Positions 9,260 through 19,099 are shown, numbered from the stretch's first letter. The stretch: DNA of 64,000 bases from Bacteroidales bacterium (GCA_015061005.1 SUXJ01000005.1:28269-92268), one strand, 5' to 3'. Program-made: numbers and translations. Notes: generated by a model from the sequence alone, not told the origin.

Positions 9260-11989
9260 TTATTTTGAAAATTTGGCGGTGTTTATAATAGTGCCATCTA
9301 CGACATAAGTCACCGCATACAAGCCTTGTTGCAAGTTTGTCATATCGATTTCGAAATGTTCAATTCCAACAGGGACTGAATATTTTATAGGAGTCATGGC
9401 TTGATTTACGGATTGTAAGGTGAGATGGCTGTTTGCCGCAAATGTTTTGCTTAGGAATTCAACGACAATGCTTCCGGCATGATTAGTTGAGTTTGTTACG
9501 GACTTAATTCCCAGTGTTGGCTCTAAGGTAATGCTGTCGTTGTAGAGTCCGCCGTCCGCGGTTAAAACACGAAGTGAATATGTGTTGTTTTGAGGAGTAG
9601 GAGTAACTTCTACGGTAGTAGAATTGCCGATAATCACATCATTGGCATCGGTCCATTCTGAAATAAGCTCTGTGCCATCAAGATTTGCGCCCAGCGTTAT
9701 TATGCCGCCTCCAATTGGGGGCAATTCCGGATCTATGGGGCCAATGGGCCCTGGTTCTGTAATATCGCCGTTTGTTATAATAGCGAAAGGGGCCTCTATA
9801 ACGTAAGTCTGACCACCCACAATAGAGCCATCATTATTTCGCTGAATCAGGTCAAGATTAAAATATAACCCCCGAACTGAAGGTGTGTGGAAATCAAATT
9901 TCAGGGATAATAAATCCAATTGCTCTCCGCTCATTGTTATATTTGACAATTTGCTGTTAGCAGAATTCAGGTGTATTGTTAATGGATCCTCGGTTGAGGA
10001 ATAGGTAATGTCTTCGCCGCTGTAGTTGCCGCTTGCCCATGCGTTTAATAGAGACTGCGTTAGCGTTAGCTCAACGTTGGCTCTTTCAAATAGAAGAGTG
10101 TCACGCAGAATATGTGGACGCAGTTCCAACGAATAACATGCCTCTGAATCGCAAATGTTTCGAGTCATGACATTCGCGCTTTTGGCAGTTTCAGTGTTGC
10201 TCACCAAGGCTACGCTTTTTAGAGCATAATTATTCATGCCCCTTATATCAAATTGTAGCGGAGAGTTATCAGTATACGATTCAATCGTTGGTGTATCCAT
10301 AATTCTTGCAATTATGTTCAAATGATACTGCTCGGAGTTTGTATCTTGCTGCATTTGTTCTGCAGGGAGTTCCCAAGGCACTTTTACTATGCAAGAATCA
10401 CCTGAAGTAAGAGCAGGAATCGTCACCGGAGTCAATGCGCCACCGGTTTGGAGTCCGCCGTAAAGTTCACTGCCTTGCCAAGATTTAACCGACGCCGCCG
10501 TTGATGCTAATGCCCAATTCACGTGAATCCATTTAGTCCCTCCGGCATAGTTATCTCTACCTCTGTTATGTACTTTTACATAAACAAAAGCTTCTGAATC
10601 ATCTGCGGAATAAGTCGGATTCTGATGCTCCGTTTCGTCATCATCATCGTTTCGCACCCAAATTGACGGGCTTAGCCAAAATGCCTCGCTCATTTGATTG
10701 TTTTCTACCCCGCTATCCTGAGTGAAGTCTTTGATAAATAAGTCAAGGGACTGAGGCAAATGATTGAACGCCAAATCTTCTCCCAAAGAAATCGGGGCGG
10801 ATGCATATTGTGGTGTTTCTATTGCGTCATCATTCTGTCCGTTGCTGAATTGGTCGTTAGCTTTTGCGTAATTAAAAGCCTCTAACATTGATATAATGCC
10901 ATTGTTATCTGCATCGGCATTCACCGCATTGCCATACGGATCTGCTCCATTGATGGCAGATGTCCAGTGAAATACAAATTCATCGTAGTCAAACTCTTGT
11001 TCGGAAGTATCTCTTGGTCGAGCATACGAAGACTCTTCAGCACCACATGCGGTAGCTACTACACATCCAATATTTGTTAGTTCTTCCGTAAATCCGCCGG
11101 AATTACATTGTCCCATTACAATGTTAACATTAATACCTTTTTGAGTGAATGGTAATAATGCATCCGCAAGTTCGTAATCATATAATCTAGCTTGGTCCCA
11201 TAAATTTATGTAGGAAATGGATTCTGGCACATTATATGAACCTCCATGGTCAATCACATATAGGAAGAAATGGTCATCTTTGTCCATTACACTCAGTAAA
11301 CTATTTAAGACGGCATATATATTCTCTTTCGTTGCAGAACATGTAATATCATCTCCATCTTGACAATCTAAATCCAAAGGAGATGAGATGAGACTATAGT
11401 CTGGTAATTTTATATCTGCGGCAGGGTCGCATCCGTCCGACATCACTACCTTAATATTAGAGCGAGGTATACCATACGCCTTGCGTAATGTCTGATATAT
11501 AAATGAACAATCATTCCAATAACGATGATAATTCATATGTTCATAGAATCCTCCACTAAGAATTACGGCGAAAGTTCTATTGGCGATTTCATTGTCAGAT
11601 ACTATCGAACCCGGTTGTATGATAGTCGGCTCCAAAACGCTTACATGTCGAACATTCTTTTTTCTGCCCGTTTCAAGTGGCGTAAATTCTTCGGTTGGAG
11701 GCATTTTTAGAGCTACCTTTTGAGGGATTGTGTCAATCGCTAGATTGAATGTGTTTAGGAATGTATATATTGCGCAATCGTGCTCCCAATTTGCAAAAGG
11801 TACTTCATCTACGAAAATTTCCCACTGTTCGGTGCGTTCCGTCAGCAGATAATAGTCAACGTCTTGTCCCTCATAATAGCTTTGAACAATTGATAGTGCT
11901 TGTTCCATGGTGATGCTCTTTTCTTGAGCAATGGCAAAACTCGATGCGAACCAAAGTGACACCCACACAAAAATAACTCTCGGGTTCAT
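9260..11989 (-). CDS. Secreted C13/caspase-like cysteine peptidase with T9SS-like tail
   Basis: A 909-residue exported protein. A signal peptide (residues 1-21, ending FAIAQEK) is followed by the module shared with the neighbouring LRR protein (about 23-105). The peptidase domain (about 130-380) resembles clan CD, family C13 (legumain-like): a probable catalytic His in FLYVIDHGGS, a probable Cys in IVMGQCNSGGF, and the end-of-domain NNGIISMLEAFNYAKAN. The middle region is beta-rich (about 430-740), then an Ig/PKD-like segment, and the tail looks like a T9SS sorting domain. It likely cleaves after Asn/Asp-type residues outside the cell, but specificity is inferred from the clan. The shared module may be a pro-domain. 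Confidence 0.72.
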   Translation of the reverse strand: MNPRVIFVWVSLWFASSFAIAQEKSITMEQALSIVQSYYEGQDVDYYLLTERTEQWEIFVDEVPFANWEHDCAIYTFLNTFNLAIDTIPQKVALKMPPTEEFTPLETGRKKNVRHVSVLEPTIIQPGSIVSDNEIANRTFAVILSGGFYEHMNYHRYWNDCSFIYQTLRKAYGIPRSNIKVVMSDGCDPAADIKLPDYSLISSPLDLDCQDGDDITCSATKENIYAVLNSLLSVMDKDDHFFLYVIDHGGSYNVPESISYINLWDQARLYDYELADALLPFTQKGINVNIVMGQCNSGGFTEELTNIGCVVATACGAEESSYARPRDTSEQEFDYDEFVFHWTSAINGADPYGNAVNADADNNGIISMLEAFNYAKANDQFSNGQNDDAIETPQYASAPISLGEDLAFNHLPQSLDLFIKDFTQDSGVENNQMSEAFWLSPSIWVRNDDDDETEHQNPTYSADDSEAFVYVKVHNRGRDNYAGGTKWIHVNWALASTAASVKSWQGSELYGGLQTGGALTPVTIPALTSGDSCIVKVPWELPAEQMQQDTNSEQYHLNIIARIMDTPTIESYTDNSPLQFDIRGMNNYALKSVALVSNTETAKSANVMTRNICDSEACYSLELRPHILRDTLLFERANVELTLTQSLLNAWASGNYSGEDITYSSTEDPLTIHLNSANSKLSNITMSGEQLDLLSLKFDFHTPSVRGLYFNLDLIQRNNDGSIVGGQTYVIEAPFAIITNGDITEPGPIGPIDPELPPIGGGIITLGANLDGTELISEWTDANDVIIGNSTTVEVTPTPQNNTYSLRVLTADGGLYNDSITLEPTLGIKSVTNSTNHAGSIVVEFLSKTFAANSHLTLQSVNQAMTPIKYSVPVGIEHFEIDMTNLQQGLYAVTYVVDGTIINTAKFSK

Positions 11990-12018
11990 ATAATGTTTGA
12001 TTTAAGGATAATTCGTTC

Positions 12019-12049
12019 CAAAGATATGAAAATTTATGCAACCGCCAAA
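12019..12049 (-). promoter_or_regulatory. Promoter of the C13 peptidase gene
   Basis: Minus-strand TTTG (12046-12049), 19-base spacer, TATCTTTG (12019-12026), about 30 bases upstream of the ATG. It is homologous to the pckA promoter. Confidence 0.7.
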
Positions 12050-12096
12050 AGACTTAAGTACAATTAAGGAAAATTTTTTTCTTAAAAGACTTTTTA
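12019..12096. repeat. Promoter-bearing direct repeat, copy R2
   Basis: Counterpart of 7907-7984 in the same orientation. It shares caaagata, tgcaac, ccaaaaga, the 19-base ttaagtacaattaaggaaa block and the following T-rich stretch. Confidence 0.75.
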
Positions 12097-12165
12097 TTCC
12101 CGATTAGATGCATGAGACCTGTAAATCTTATATGATTTATAAGTCTTGCAGGTCACTGCAACACA

Positions 12166-12197
12166 AAAAAGGCAGCCTTTCAAAGGGCTGCCTTTTT
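12166..12197 (-). terminator. Terminator of acpP-fabF
   Basis: Stem ggcagcc (12171-12177) with ggctgcc (12186-12192), flanked by an A-run (12165-12170) and a T-run (12193-12197). It is placed right after the fabF stop on the minus strand. Confidence 0.85.
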
Positions 12198-12215
12198 CAG
12201 TATGGGGGTTAGGTA

Positions 12216-13481
12216 TTAAGCCTTGTATTTCTTGACGATGATTGTGGCGTTGTGACCGCCGAAGCCGAACACGTTGCTCAGGGCAGCGTTTACGGTGCGT
12301 TCTTGCGCCTTGTTGAATGTCAAGTTCAAACCTTCGGGAAGGTTGGGATCCACGTCGTCGTCCTCATGGTTAATTGTGGGAGGAACAATATCGTTCTGAA
12401 CGGCCTTCACGCTGAAGATTGCTTCGAGAGCGCCGGTTGCGCCGAGCAAGTGGCCGGTCATAGACTTGGTGGATGAGATGTTGAGTTTCTTGGCGTGTTC
12501 GCCAAATACTCCAACAACGGCTTTGAGTTCGCTAACGTCACCAACGGGAGTTGAAGTGCCGTGAGCATTGATGTAGTCGATGTCTTCGGGTTGCATTCCG
12601 GCATCTTCGAGCGCATTGCGCATTGAGAGCATTGCACCGAGACCTTCGGGGTGAGTTGCGGTGATGTGGTGAGCATCTGCACTCATGCCGCCGCCTACGA
12701 TTTCAGCGTAGATTTTCGCTCCGCGAGCCACTGCGTGTTCATATTCTTCAAGCACGAGCACTGCTGCACCTTCGCCCATTACGAAGCCGTCGCGAGAGCC
12801 GCTGAAGGGGCGCGATGCTTTGGTGGGGTCGTCATTGCGAGTGGAAAGGGCGTGCATTGAGTTGAAGCCACCCACGCCTGCAGGGAAGATTGCAGCTTCG
12901 GCGCCGCCGGTCACGATAGCATCGGCCTTGCCCAAGCGAATGAGGTTGAATGAGTCGATGATGGCGTGGTTAGACGATGCGCAAGCACTGAGGGTCACGT
13001 AGTTGGGACCATGGAAGCCGTATTGCATTGAAATATGGCCTGCTGCGATGTCGGCAATCATTTTGGGAATGAAGAAGGGATTGTATTTGGGACCCTGTTC
13101 TTCACCGTGAATTGCAAAGTAGCCTGCTTCTTCTTCGAAAGTGTGCAAACCACCGATACCGGCAGTTACGATTACGCCGACGCGCTGACGATTGATTCCT
13201 TCGTCAGTGAGTTTGGCATCTTCAACGGCTTGCTCGGCAGCTACCAAGGCATATTGCGCATAGAGGTCGAGCTGGCGGAGTTTTTTGCGGTCAAATCGCT
13301 CAGCGGCGTTGAAATCTTTTACTTCGCAAGCAAATTGCGTCTTGAATTTTGAAGCGTCGAAGTGTGTGATGGGACCTGCTCCGCTTTTACCTTCAACGGC
13401 AGCTGCCCAAGTTGATTCTACGTCATGACCGAGCGGAGTGATTGCACCCAGACCGGTAATAACAACTCTTTTTAATTCCAT
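12216..13481 (-). CDS. fabF: Beta-ketoacyl-ACP synthase II
   Basis: Condensing enzyme of fatty-acid elongation: malonyl-ACP plus acyl-ACP gives 3-ketoacyl-ACP. At 421 residues it is normal for FabF. The catalytic triad is visible: Cys in TLSACASSNHAI (about 165), His in NAHGTSTPVGDV (about 307) and His in SMTGHLLGATGALEA (about 346). The C-terminal NVFGFGGHNATIIV glycine loop is intact. The gene lies 64 bases downstream of acpP, its carrier-protein partner, and ends at a strong terminator, so the two form one operon. Confidence 0.97.
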   Translation of the reverse strand: MELKRVVITGLGAITPLGHDVESTWAAAVEGKSGAGPITHFDASKFKTQFACEVKDFNAAERFDRKKLRQLDLYAQYALVAAEQAVEDAKLTDEGINRQRVGVIVTAGIGGLHTFEEEAGYFAIHGEEQGPKYNPFFIPKMIADIAAGHISMQYGFHGPNYVTLSACASSNHAIIDSFNLIRLGKADAIVTGGAEAAIFPAGVGGFNSMHALSTRNDDPTKASRPFSGSRDGFVMGEGAAVLVLEEYEHAVARGAKIYAEIVGGGMSADAHHITATHPEGLGAMLSMRNALEDAGMQPEDIDYINAHGTSTPVGDVSELKAVVGVFGEHAKKLNISSTKSMTGHLLGATGALEAIFSVKAVQNDIVPPTINHEDDDVDPNLPEGLNLTFNKAQERTVNAALSNVFGFGGHNATIIVKKYKA

Positions 13482-13545
13482 TCGATGGGATAACAGATTG
13501 TTGTTGGAGAAAATGGGGGAGGAGAGGGGTGGAGATTAATTTGGC

Positions 13546-13782
13546 TTAAGCCTTAAGGTTTTCGATGTAAGAGATAGCGTCACCTACAGTCTGAATCTTC
13601 TGAGAATCTTCTTCGGGGATGCTGATACCGAATTCTTTTTCGAGTTCCATGATGAGCTCTACGGTGTCGAGGCTGTCAGCACCGAGGTCAGTGGTGAAAG
13701 AAGCTTCGGGAGTTACTTCGTTTTCGTCAACGGCGAGTTTGTCAACGATGATTTCTTTTACGCGAGATGCAATTTCTGACAT
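13546..13782 (-). CDS. acpP: Acyl carrier protein
   Basis: A 78-residue acidic four-helix protein that carries growing acyl chains on a phosphopantetheine arm. The attachment serine is Ser37 in [11 protein letters not shown]. The [14 protein letters not shown] segment is the typical partner-recognition helix II-III region. It is encoded directly ahead of fabF. A minus-strand TTACTTTG box (13832-13839) about 50 bases upstream is a near-consensus -7 element. The phosphopantetheinyl transferase at 337-798 could modify it. Confidence 0.97.
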   Translation of the reverse strand: MSEIASRVKEIIVDKLAVDENEVTPEASFTTDLGADSLDTVELIMELEKEFGISIPEEDSQKIQTVGDAISYIENLKA

Positions 13783-13909
13783 AATTTTGAAATTTATAAA
13801 AATGAATAATAAATTATATTAATTTCGGCTGCAAAGTAACGAAATTTCTATGACATATAAAAACTTTTTGCACAAAAACTCATTTTTTGAGTCGGAAATG
13901 TGCATTGTT

Positions 13910-14848
13910 TCAGGAGTTTTCGAGGATATAGGCTTCGGCGTCCAACGCGGCTCGACAGCCCATTCCGGCGGCAGAAATTGCCTGACGATAGCGCGGATCG
14001 GCAACATCGCCGGCGGCAAAAACTCCGGGCACGGAAGTGGCGGTGGTTCCGCCAAACGTCTTAACGTAGCCATGCTCGTCGCGTTCAATTCCGGGGAAGA
14101 CGTCGGTTTCCGGTTTGTGGCCGATACCGAGGAAGAAGCCGTCGATGGCTATATCAAATCGGCGTTCATCGGCGGTTCCAACGTGTTCTACCAAGTGAGC
14201 ACCTTCGAGGTATTCTTCGCCAAAGAGTCCTACGGTGTTTGTGTTAAACAGGATTTCAATGTTTTCTTTCTCGGCCACTCGCTGCTGCATTACTTTTGAC
14301 GCACGCAAATAGGGTTTGCGCACTATCATGTAAACTTTAGAGGCGAGATTGCTAAGATACATGGCTTCTTCGCATGCGGTGTCGCCTCCGCCCACTACCG
14401 CCACGGTGCGCTTACGGTAGAAGAATCCGTCGCAAGTGGCGCAAGCACTGACTCCGAGCCCTTTATACTTTTCTTCATCGGGAAGACCGAGGTAGAGTGC
14501 GGTTGCTCCGGTTGCAATAATCACGGTTTGCGCGGTGAGTGTTTCGCCGGATTCGGTGCGCACCTTCAGCGGCTTCCCGCTAAAGTCCACTTCAACGATG
14601 TTGCCCGGACGAATGTCTGCGCCGAAACGTTCGGCCTGTTTGCGTAAGTCCGCCATCAGTTCCGGGCCTGTCACCCCATTGGGGTAGCCGGGGAAGTTTT
14701 CTACTTCCGATGTGGTGGTCAACTGTCCTCCGGGGGTATGACCCTCAAAGAGAATGGGAGAAAGATTGGCTCGCGAAGCATAGATTGCCGCAGTATAGCC
14801 GGCGGGTCCGGAGCCGATGATAAGACATTTGGTATTGTTCTCTTGCAT
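13910..14848 (-). CDS. trxB: Thioredoxin-disulfide reductase
   Basis: NADPH-dependent FAD enzyme that reduces thioredoxin in the cytoplasm. 312 residues, the length of low-Mr TrxB. Seen: the FAD loop GSGPAGYTAAIYA near the N-terminus, the redox pair in CATCDGFFY (about 136-139), the NADPH loop VVGGGDTACEEA (about 152-163), and the C-terminal GVFAAGDVADPRYRQ FAD motif. It is the last gene of an ftsK-lolA-trxB run, starting 3 bases after the lolA stop. Confidence 0.96.
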   Translation of the reverse strand: MQENNTKCLIIGSGPAGYTAAIYASRANLSPILFEGHTPGGQLTTTSEVENFPGYPNGVTGPELMADLRKQAERFGADIRPGNIVEVDFSGKPLKVRTESGETLTAQTVIIATGATALYLGLPDEEKYKGLGVSACATCDGFFYRKRTVAVVGGGDTACEEAMYLSNLASKVYMIVRKPYLRASKVMQQRVAEKENIEILFNTNTVGLFGEEYLEGAHLVEHVGTADERRFDIAIDGFFLGIGHKPETDVFPGIERDEHGYVKTFGGTTATSVPGVFAAGDVADPRYRQAISAAGMGCRAALDAEAYILENS

Positions 14849-14851
14849 AAT

Positions 14852-15427
14852 TTATCGTAAATCTATGATAGTTACGCCGCTCGGGGCTTTGAATTTAAAT
14901 GCTGACTCCGGGGTTTTCGCCGCCGACACGGTAAACGAAATGTTAGAGATGTCGGCTCTGCCGGATGCGGTTATGACAGTCAGGCTCACGGGCCAGCCGG
15001 TCACTTCGCTGAACGTGGCCGCAACCTCGGCAATATCAGAAGTATCAGTCCGGGGAGTTAGCCTGACACTGTTCGGATTTCCGGAAACGACCGTGCCGTC
15101 ATAGTCCGCCTCAAGGCGTTGAAGAATGCGTAGCGGATTAATTTCGGAGAGTTCTTCTTCGGTAGGCTCGACAATGGTAACTTCCGCGTCCGGCACGTTG
15201 TAGGCCCACTGAGTCGTACCGTCATAATAGATTTTTGCCTCGCCGAAGTCCATTATGAAGCAGTTGCCTGACATGGTGAGCGTAGCCGGCATGTCGTTTA
15301 TGTCACACCGAACTTCCATCGCCGCCGCTTCATTAGCCTGCTTTACGGCGCGCGCCACACTCTGCGGCACCTTGGCAAAACCCGCCAACGTCGTAATGCT
15401 GAAAATAATGAGGAGTATTCTTTTCAT
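14852..15427 (-). CDS. lolA: LolA-like periplasmic lipoprotein carrier
   Basis: A 191-residue exported protein with a signal peptide (residues 1-18, ending LAGFAK). The rest is a beta-rich LolA/LolB-like fold with TMSGNCFIMDFGEAKIYYDG (a short hydrophobic strand pair) and a later FKFKAPSGVTIIDL strand at the C-terminus. LolA chaperones lipoproteins across the periplasm. Bacteroidetes commonly encode a LolA-like protein beside ftsK, as here (9 bases after ftsK). Sequence similarity to proteobacterial LolA is low, so the name rests on fold pattern and context. Confidence 0.75.
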   Translation of the reverse strand: MKRILLIIFSITTLAGFAKVPQSVARAVKQANEAAAMEVRCDINDMPATLTMSGNCFIMDFGEAKIYYDGTTQWAYNVPDAEVTIVEPTEEELSEINPLRILQRLEADYDGTVVSGNPNSVRLTPRTDTSDIAEVAATFSEVTGWPVSLTVITASGRADISNISFTVSAAKTPESAFKFKAPSGVTIIDLR

Positions 15428-15436
15428 ATTGGTAAG

Positions 15437-18001
15437 TTACATTCCGAGAATTGAGTCAAGAGTCATGGGGTCAACGAGCACATTGCGCGGTTTGGAGCCA
15501 AATGCAGGACCCACAATGCCGGCAGCCTCAAGTTGGTCCATCAGACGACCGGCTCGGTTATAGCCGATGTTGTAGCGACGTTGCAGCGATGATGTTGAAG
15601 CCGTGCTGCCGGTAGTAACCAAGAAGCGTGCCGCCTCTTCGAAAAGCGGATCGCGGTCAAACGATGAACCGGGATGTCCTCCAAATGCCGCACTATCGCC
15701 GCCGACGGCCATGTCGGGTATGTATTCCGGCAATTCGTAGGCATTGGCAAATCCTTGCTGCTCACTGATACCGGCACATATTGCTTCCACTTCGGGAGTG
15801 TCCACAAAAGCACACTGCACGCGCTCTATGCTGCCATTGGTCGAGAAGAACATATCGCCCTTGCCAATGAGTTGATGCGCTCCGCTGCGGTCAAGTATCG
15901 TTTTTGAGTCCACCATTTGCGCCACACGGAAAGCTATGCGCCCCGGGAACTGCGCTTTAATCAAACCGGTAATGACGTTGGTCGAAGGTCGTTGAGTGGC
16001 AATAATGGCGTGAATGCCCACCGCACGCGCCTTTTGTGCTATGCGACAGAGCGGCACTTCAACTTCCTTGCCGGCTTGCATAATCAAATCGGCAAACTCA
16101 TCAATAATCACTACTATATAGGGCATATAGCGATGACCCTTCTCCGGATTCAGATGACGAGATATGAATTTCTGATTATATTCACCGATGCCTCGGCAGC
16201 CGGCCTTCGACAGCAGCGAGTAGCGATTGTCCATTTCAACACACAAGGAGTTGAGCGTGGTAACCACTTTGTTGCAATCGGTAATCACCGCTTCATCTTC
16301 ATCGGGCAACTTCGCAAGATAGTGACGTTCCAAAACTCTGTAGAGCGAGAACTCAACCATCTTCGGGTCAACAAGCACAAATTTCAGTTCCGCCGGGTGC
16401 TTCTTGTAGAGCAACGAGGTGATAATGGCATTCAACCCGACCGACTTACCCTGACCCGTTGCGCCGGCAACGAGCAGGTGAGGCATCTTGGCCAAGTCTG
16501 CAATAAACACTTCATTGCTGATGGTTGCACCGAGAGCCATCGGCAGTTCATATTTGCACTCTTGGAATTTCTTTGATGAGATAATGGTGCGCATCGACAC
16601 TATTTGCGGGTCGCTATTGGGCACCTCAATGCCTATCGTGCCTTTGCCGGGAATTGGCGCAATAATGCGAATACCCTTGGCTTTAAGTGCCAAAGCAAGG
16701 TCTTCTTCCACTCGCTTAATGGCAGCAATACGTTGGCCCTCGGCCGGGACCACTTCAAAGAGCGTAATCGTGGGCCCCACCGTAGCTTTGATGTCTGATA
16801 TTCTGATGTTAAACTGCGCAAGGGCGTCGATGATTCGCTGCTTGTTCTTCTCTTGTTCTTCTTTATCAACGGTTACTTTTGACCCGGCTCTGTCTTCGAG
16901 CAAGTCAATCGACGGGAAATGGAAGTGGGAAAGTTCCGCCGTCGGATCATACGTATCAGTAGAGATAACGTCGGCTTCTTCAATCTGATGAGCGGTAATT
17001 TCCATCTCCGCATCGGGATCAAACGTATTACCGCCGCCTTCGGAAGGTGTAGGTTGAAGACGTTGCTCGGCATCGAGCGGTTCATCATCAACCTCATCGT
17101 CGAGCACTATGAGAGATTCGGTTGTTTCTTCGGGTTCATTTTCCTCGGGCTGCTCAACCGATTCCGATTCATGAGCGGAGCCGGCAAGTTGCTCGGCAAG
17201 TTTCTCTTGCGTTTCTTTCTCTTTTCGAGCATGAGCAAGACGCGCCTCCTTCAGAGCTGCCACCTTATTGCGATACATGGTGATGGCAGCCGTTATTTGC
17301 GTCAAATAGATTATGATGACAAGGGCAACAAGAGCAATCGACACACATAGTGCACCAATCCCCGTTGTCCTTTCTATTAGCCAATTATTAACATAATAGC
17401 CGTGATTGCCTCCCAGCCGCAACACCAATTCCGAATCATAGGTAAGCAATCCCGCCACCATGCTTATTGTGGTGGTCAACACCAGTGACTTCAAGGTAAA
17501 CGTCCAGAAATTCAAACGTATCCAATTCCCCAATCGCAAACCGACCATCACCAGCCAGTAAATAATCACAAAAGAGCCGAGGCCGAACGTGCCCGACAGC
17601 AAGAAGTTGCTGAGCTTGGCTCCTGCCGGTCCGGCGGCATTGTCAACCGCAGTGCCCGACGAAACTATCTGCCCCACACTGTTATATTGCACGGCAACTT
17701 GGTCGGCACCCGGATTTGCGAGCATCGACAGAGTGGCCACGAGCATATAGGCCGCCAACAGCATCATCAATATGCCGGCAAACATCTTGGCGCGACCGTA
17801 AAACTCGCTGCGTTGCGCCGTCGTTTCCGCATCGCGCTTGCCCCTTCGAGGCTTGGCTTTAGCCCTCTTGCGAGCATCTATTTCCGCTGCCACCTGCGCC
17901 GATTTTTGGCTTAGTTCCTCGGCACGCGCCGCTGCGGCCTCAGCTTGCTCCCGAGCAATCGCGGCTTCCTCCTCATAAGGGTTATAATATGGTGTAGGCA
18001 T
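15437..18001 (-). CDS. ftsK: DNA translocase FtsK/SpoIIIE
   Basis: Septal ATP-driven DNA pump that clears chromosome from the division site. 854 residues: a charged N-terminal stretch (1-60), about four membrane segments (70-240), an acidic Glu/Asp-rich linker (260-355), then the alpha/beta motor with Walker A LLVAGATGQGKSVGLN (about 505-520) and Walker B VVIIDEFADLIM. The DNA-reading gamma winged helix is at the C-terminus (about 785-850, with STSSLQRRYNIGYNRAGRLM). All parts are present. It leads an operon with lolA and trxB. Confidence 0.96.
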   Translation of the reverse strand: MPTPYYNPYEEEAAIAREQAEAAAARAEELSQKSAQVAAEIDARKRAKAKPRRGKRDAETTAQRSEFYGRAKMFAGILMMLLAAYMLVATLSMLANPGADQVAVQYNSVGQIVSSGTAVDNAAGPAGAKLSNFLLSGTFGLGSFVIIYWLVMVGLRLGNWIRLNFWTFTLKSLVLTTTISMVAGLLTYDSELVLRLGGNHGYYVNNWLIERTTGIGALCVSIALVALVIIIYLTQITAAITMYRNKVAALKEARLAHARKEKETQEKLAEQLAGSAHESESVEQPEENEPEETTESLIVLDDEVDDEPLDAEQRLQPTPSEGGGNTFDPDAEMEITAHQIEEADVISTDTYDPTAELSHFHFPSIDLLEDRAGSKVTVDKEEQEKNKQRIIDALAQFNIRISDIKATVGPTITLFEVVPAEGQRIAAIKRVEEDLALALKAKGIRIIAPIPGKGTIGIEVPNSDPQIVSMRTIISSKKFQECKYELPMALGATISNEVFIADLAKMPHLLVAGATGQGKSVGLNAIITSLLYKKHPAELKFVLVDPKMVEFSLYRVLERHYLAKLPDEDEAVITDCNKVVTTLNSLCVEMDNRYSLLSKAGCRGIGEYNQKFISRHLNPEKGHRYMPYIVVIIDEFADLIMQAGKEVEVPLCRIAQKARAVGIHAIIATQRPSTNVITGLIKAQFPGRIAFRVAQMVDSKTILDRSGAHQLIGKGDMFFSTNGSIERVQCAFVDTPEVEAICAGISEQQGFANAYELPEYIPDMAVGGDSAAFGGHPGSSFDRDPLFEEAARFLVTTGSTASTSSLQRRYNIGYNRAGRLMDQLEAAGIVGPAFGSKPRNVLVDPMTLDSILGM

Positions 18002-18037
18002 ATGTGCTTATCTTATCTGTTATATATTATAATGTGT

Positions 18038-18490
18038 CTATTTCTGAAAGGCGCGTGCCATGGCGCGTTTGTCATCACGTTCTTTGATGGTCTGACGCTT
18101 GTCGAATTCCTTCTTGCCTCGGCCTATGCCGATGACGAGTTTCGCAAAACCGCGATTAGAGATAAACAGGCGCAGCGGCACTATCGTATTACCCGGCTCC
18201 TTGCTCTCCTTTTCCAATTGACGGATTTCCTTGCGATTCAGCAGCAATTTGCGTTCGCGACGCTCAGTGTGGTTATTATATGTCCCGTAAAAATACTCGG
18301 AGATATACATGTTTTTCACCCAAACTTCGCCGCGGTCAACGTAACAAAACGTATCGACCAACGATGCCTTGCCCAAGCGTATGCTCTTGATTTCAGTGCC
18401 GGTCAACACTATGCCGGCAGTGAAAGTGTCGCCTATGGCATAGTCAAACGTGGCTCTGCGATTCTTTATATTGACTTCTTTAAATTTCAT
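18038..18490 (-). CDS. smpB: SsrA-binding protein SmpB
   Basis: Binds tmRNA and delivers it to stalled ribosomes. 150 residues, normal length. Seen: [20 protein letters not shown] at the N-terminus, [15 protein letters not shown], and the basic C-terminal tail ([20 protein letters not shown]) that threads the ribosome. It lies between ftsK (36 bases downstream) and the Yip1-family gene. Confidence 0.96.
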   Translation of the reverse strand: MKFKEVNIKNRRATFDYAIGDTFTAGIVLTGTEIKSIRLGKASLVDTFCYVDRGEVWVKNMYISEYFYGTYNNHTERRERKLLLNRKEIRQLEKESKEPGNTIVPLRLFISNRGFAKLVIGIGRGKKEFDKRQTIKERDDKRAMARAFQK

Positions 18491-18550
18491 TTATAGAGGA
18501 GGTTCTTTTTTAAATGTAGATAACTCGACGGAACGGGCAACGAGCCCAAA

Positions 18551-19099
18551 TCATGCCGCTGCACCAACCAAACTGCCAATCAAAAAAACCGGCAATACAA
18601 GGCTGAGGGTCACCACCGCCGCAAATTGAAAAATACGTTTCTCATCGATATTCAGAAAATTCCTGCCCAAACACATCACAACGATTACCAACAGCGGCAA
18701 AAACTGAAGCAACGACAACTGCATGGGGAGCAGATTCTCAAGCGTGCCTATAACGGCCATAAGCCCGACACTATATGCACAAAATATCTCTACGGATTCA
18801 CGCTCCGGAATCGCACCCTCCGCCAACCGAGGCAGGGCAAACGTCAACACCGCGACTCCGACAAAGTACGTAATCGAATACTTCGCAAACGTGATTACGG
18901 AGCCTATCAACAACGCCCCGAAACTCGGCCGAAGCGCATAGAATGCTCCAATAAACACCGTCAAGGCTGCCACTCCAATCACCGGCAACAAGCCGCGAGT
19001 CAACGTGCGCCGAGACGAGTCAGCACCCGCGGCAATGTCCTCCCACCCTTTTGCAGGCGACATTGCAAGTTGTAGCATCAGTTTCAAATAGTGGAACAT
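18551..19099 (-). CDS. Yip1-family membrane protein
   Basis: A 182-residue polytopic protein with about five hydrophobic segments and a Yip1-like N-terminus (MFHYLKLMLQLAMSPAKGWEDI). I placed the start at ATG 19099. An earlier in-frame ATG at 19150 lies upstream of a well-formed promoter (19114-19144), so the longer form could not be translated from that transcript. Yip1-domain proteins in bacteria are of unknown function. It ends 60 bases before smpB on the same strand. Confidence 0.7.
   Translation of the reverse strand: MFHYLKLMLQLAMSPAKGWEDIAAGADSSRRTLTRGLLPVIGVAALTVFIGAFYALRPSFGALLIGSVITFAKYSITYFVGVAVLTFALPRLAEGAIPERESVEIFCAYSVGLMAVIGTLENLLPMQLSLLQFLPLLVIVVMCLGRNFLNIDEKRIFQFAAVVTLSLVLPVFLIGSLVGAAA

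Noticed and set aside
9260..11989. Caspase-like defence (abortive infection) effector
   Set aside because: A signal peptide and T9SS-like tail place the peptidase outside the cell, and no defence genes are near.
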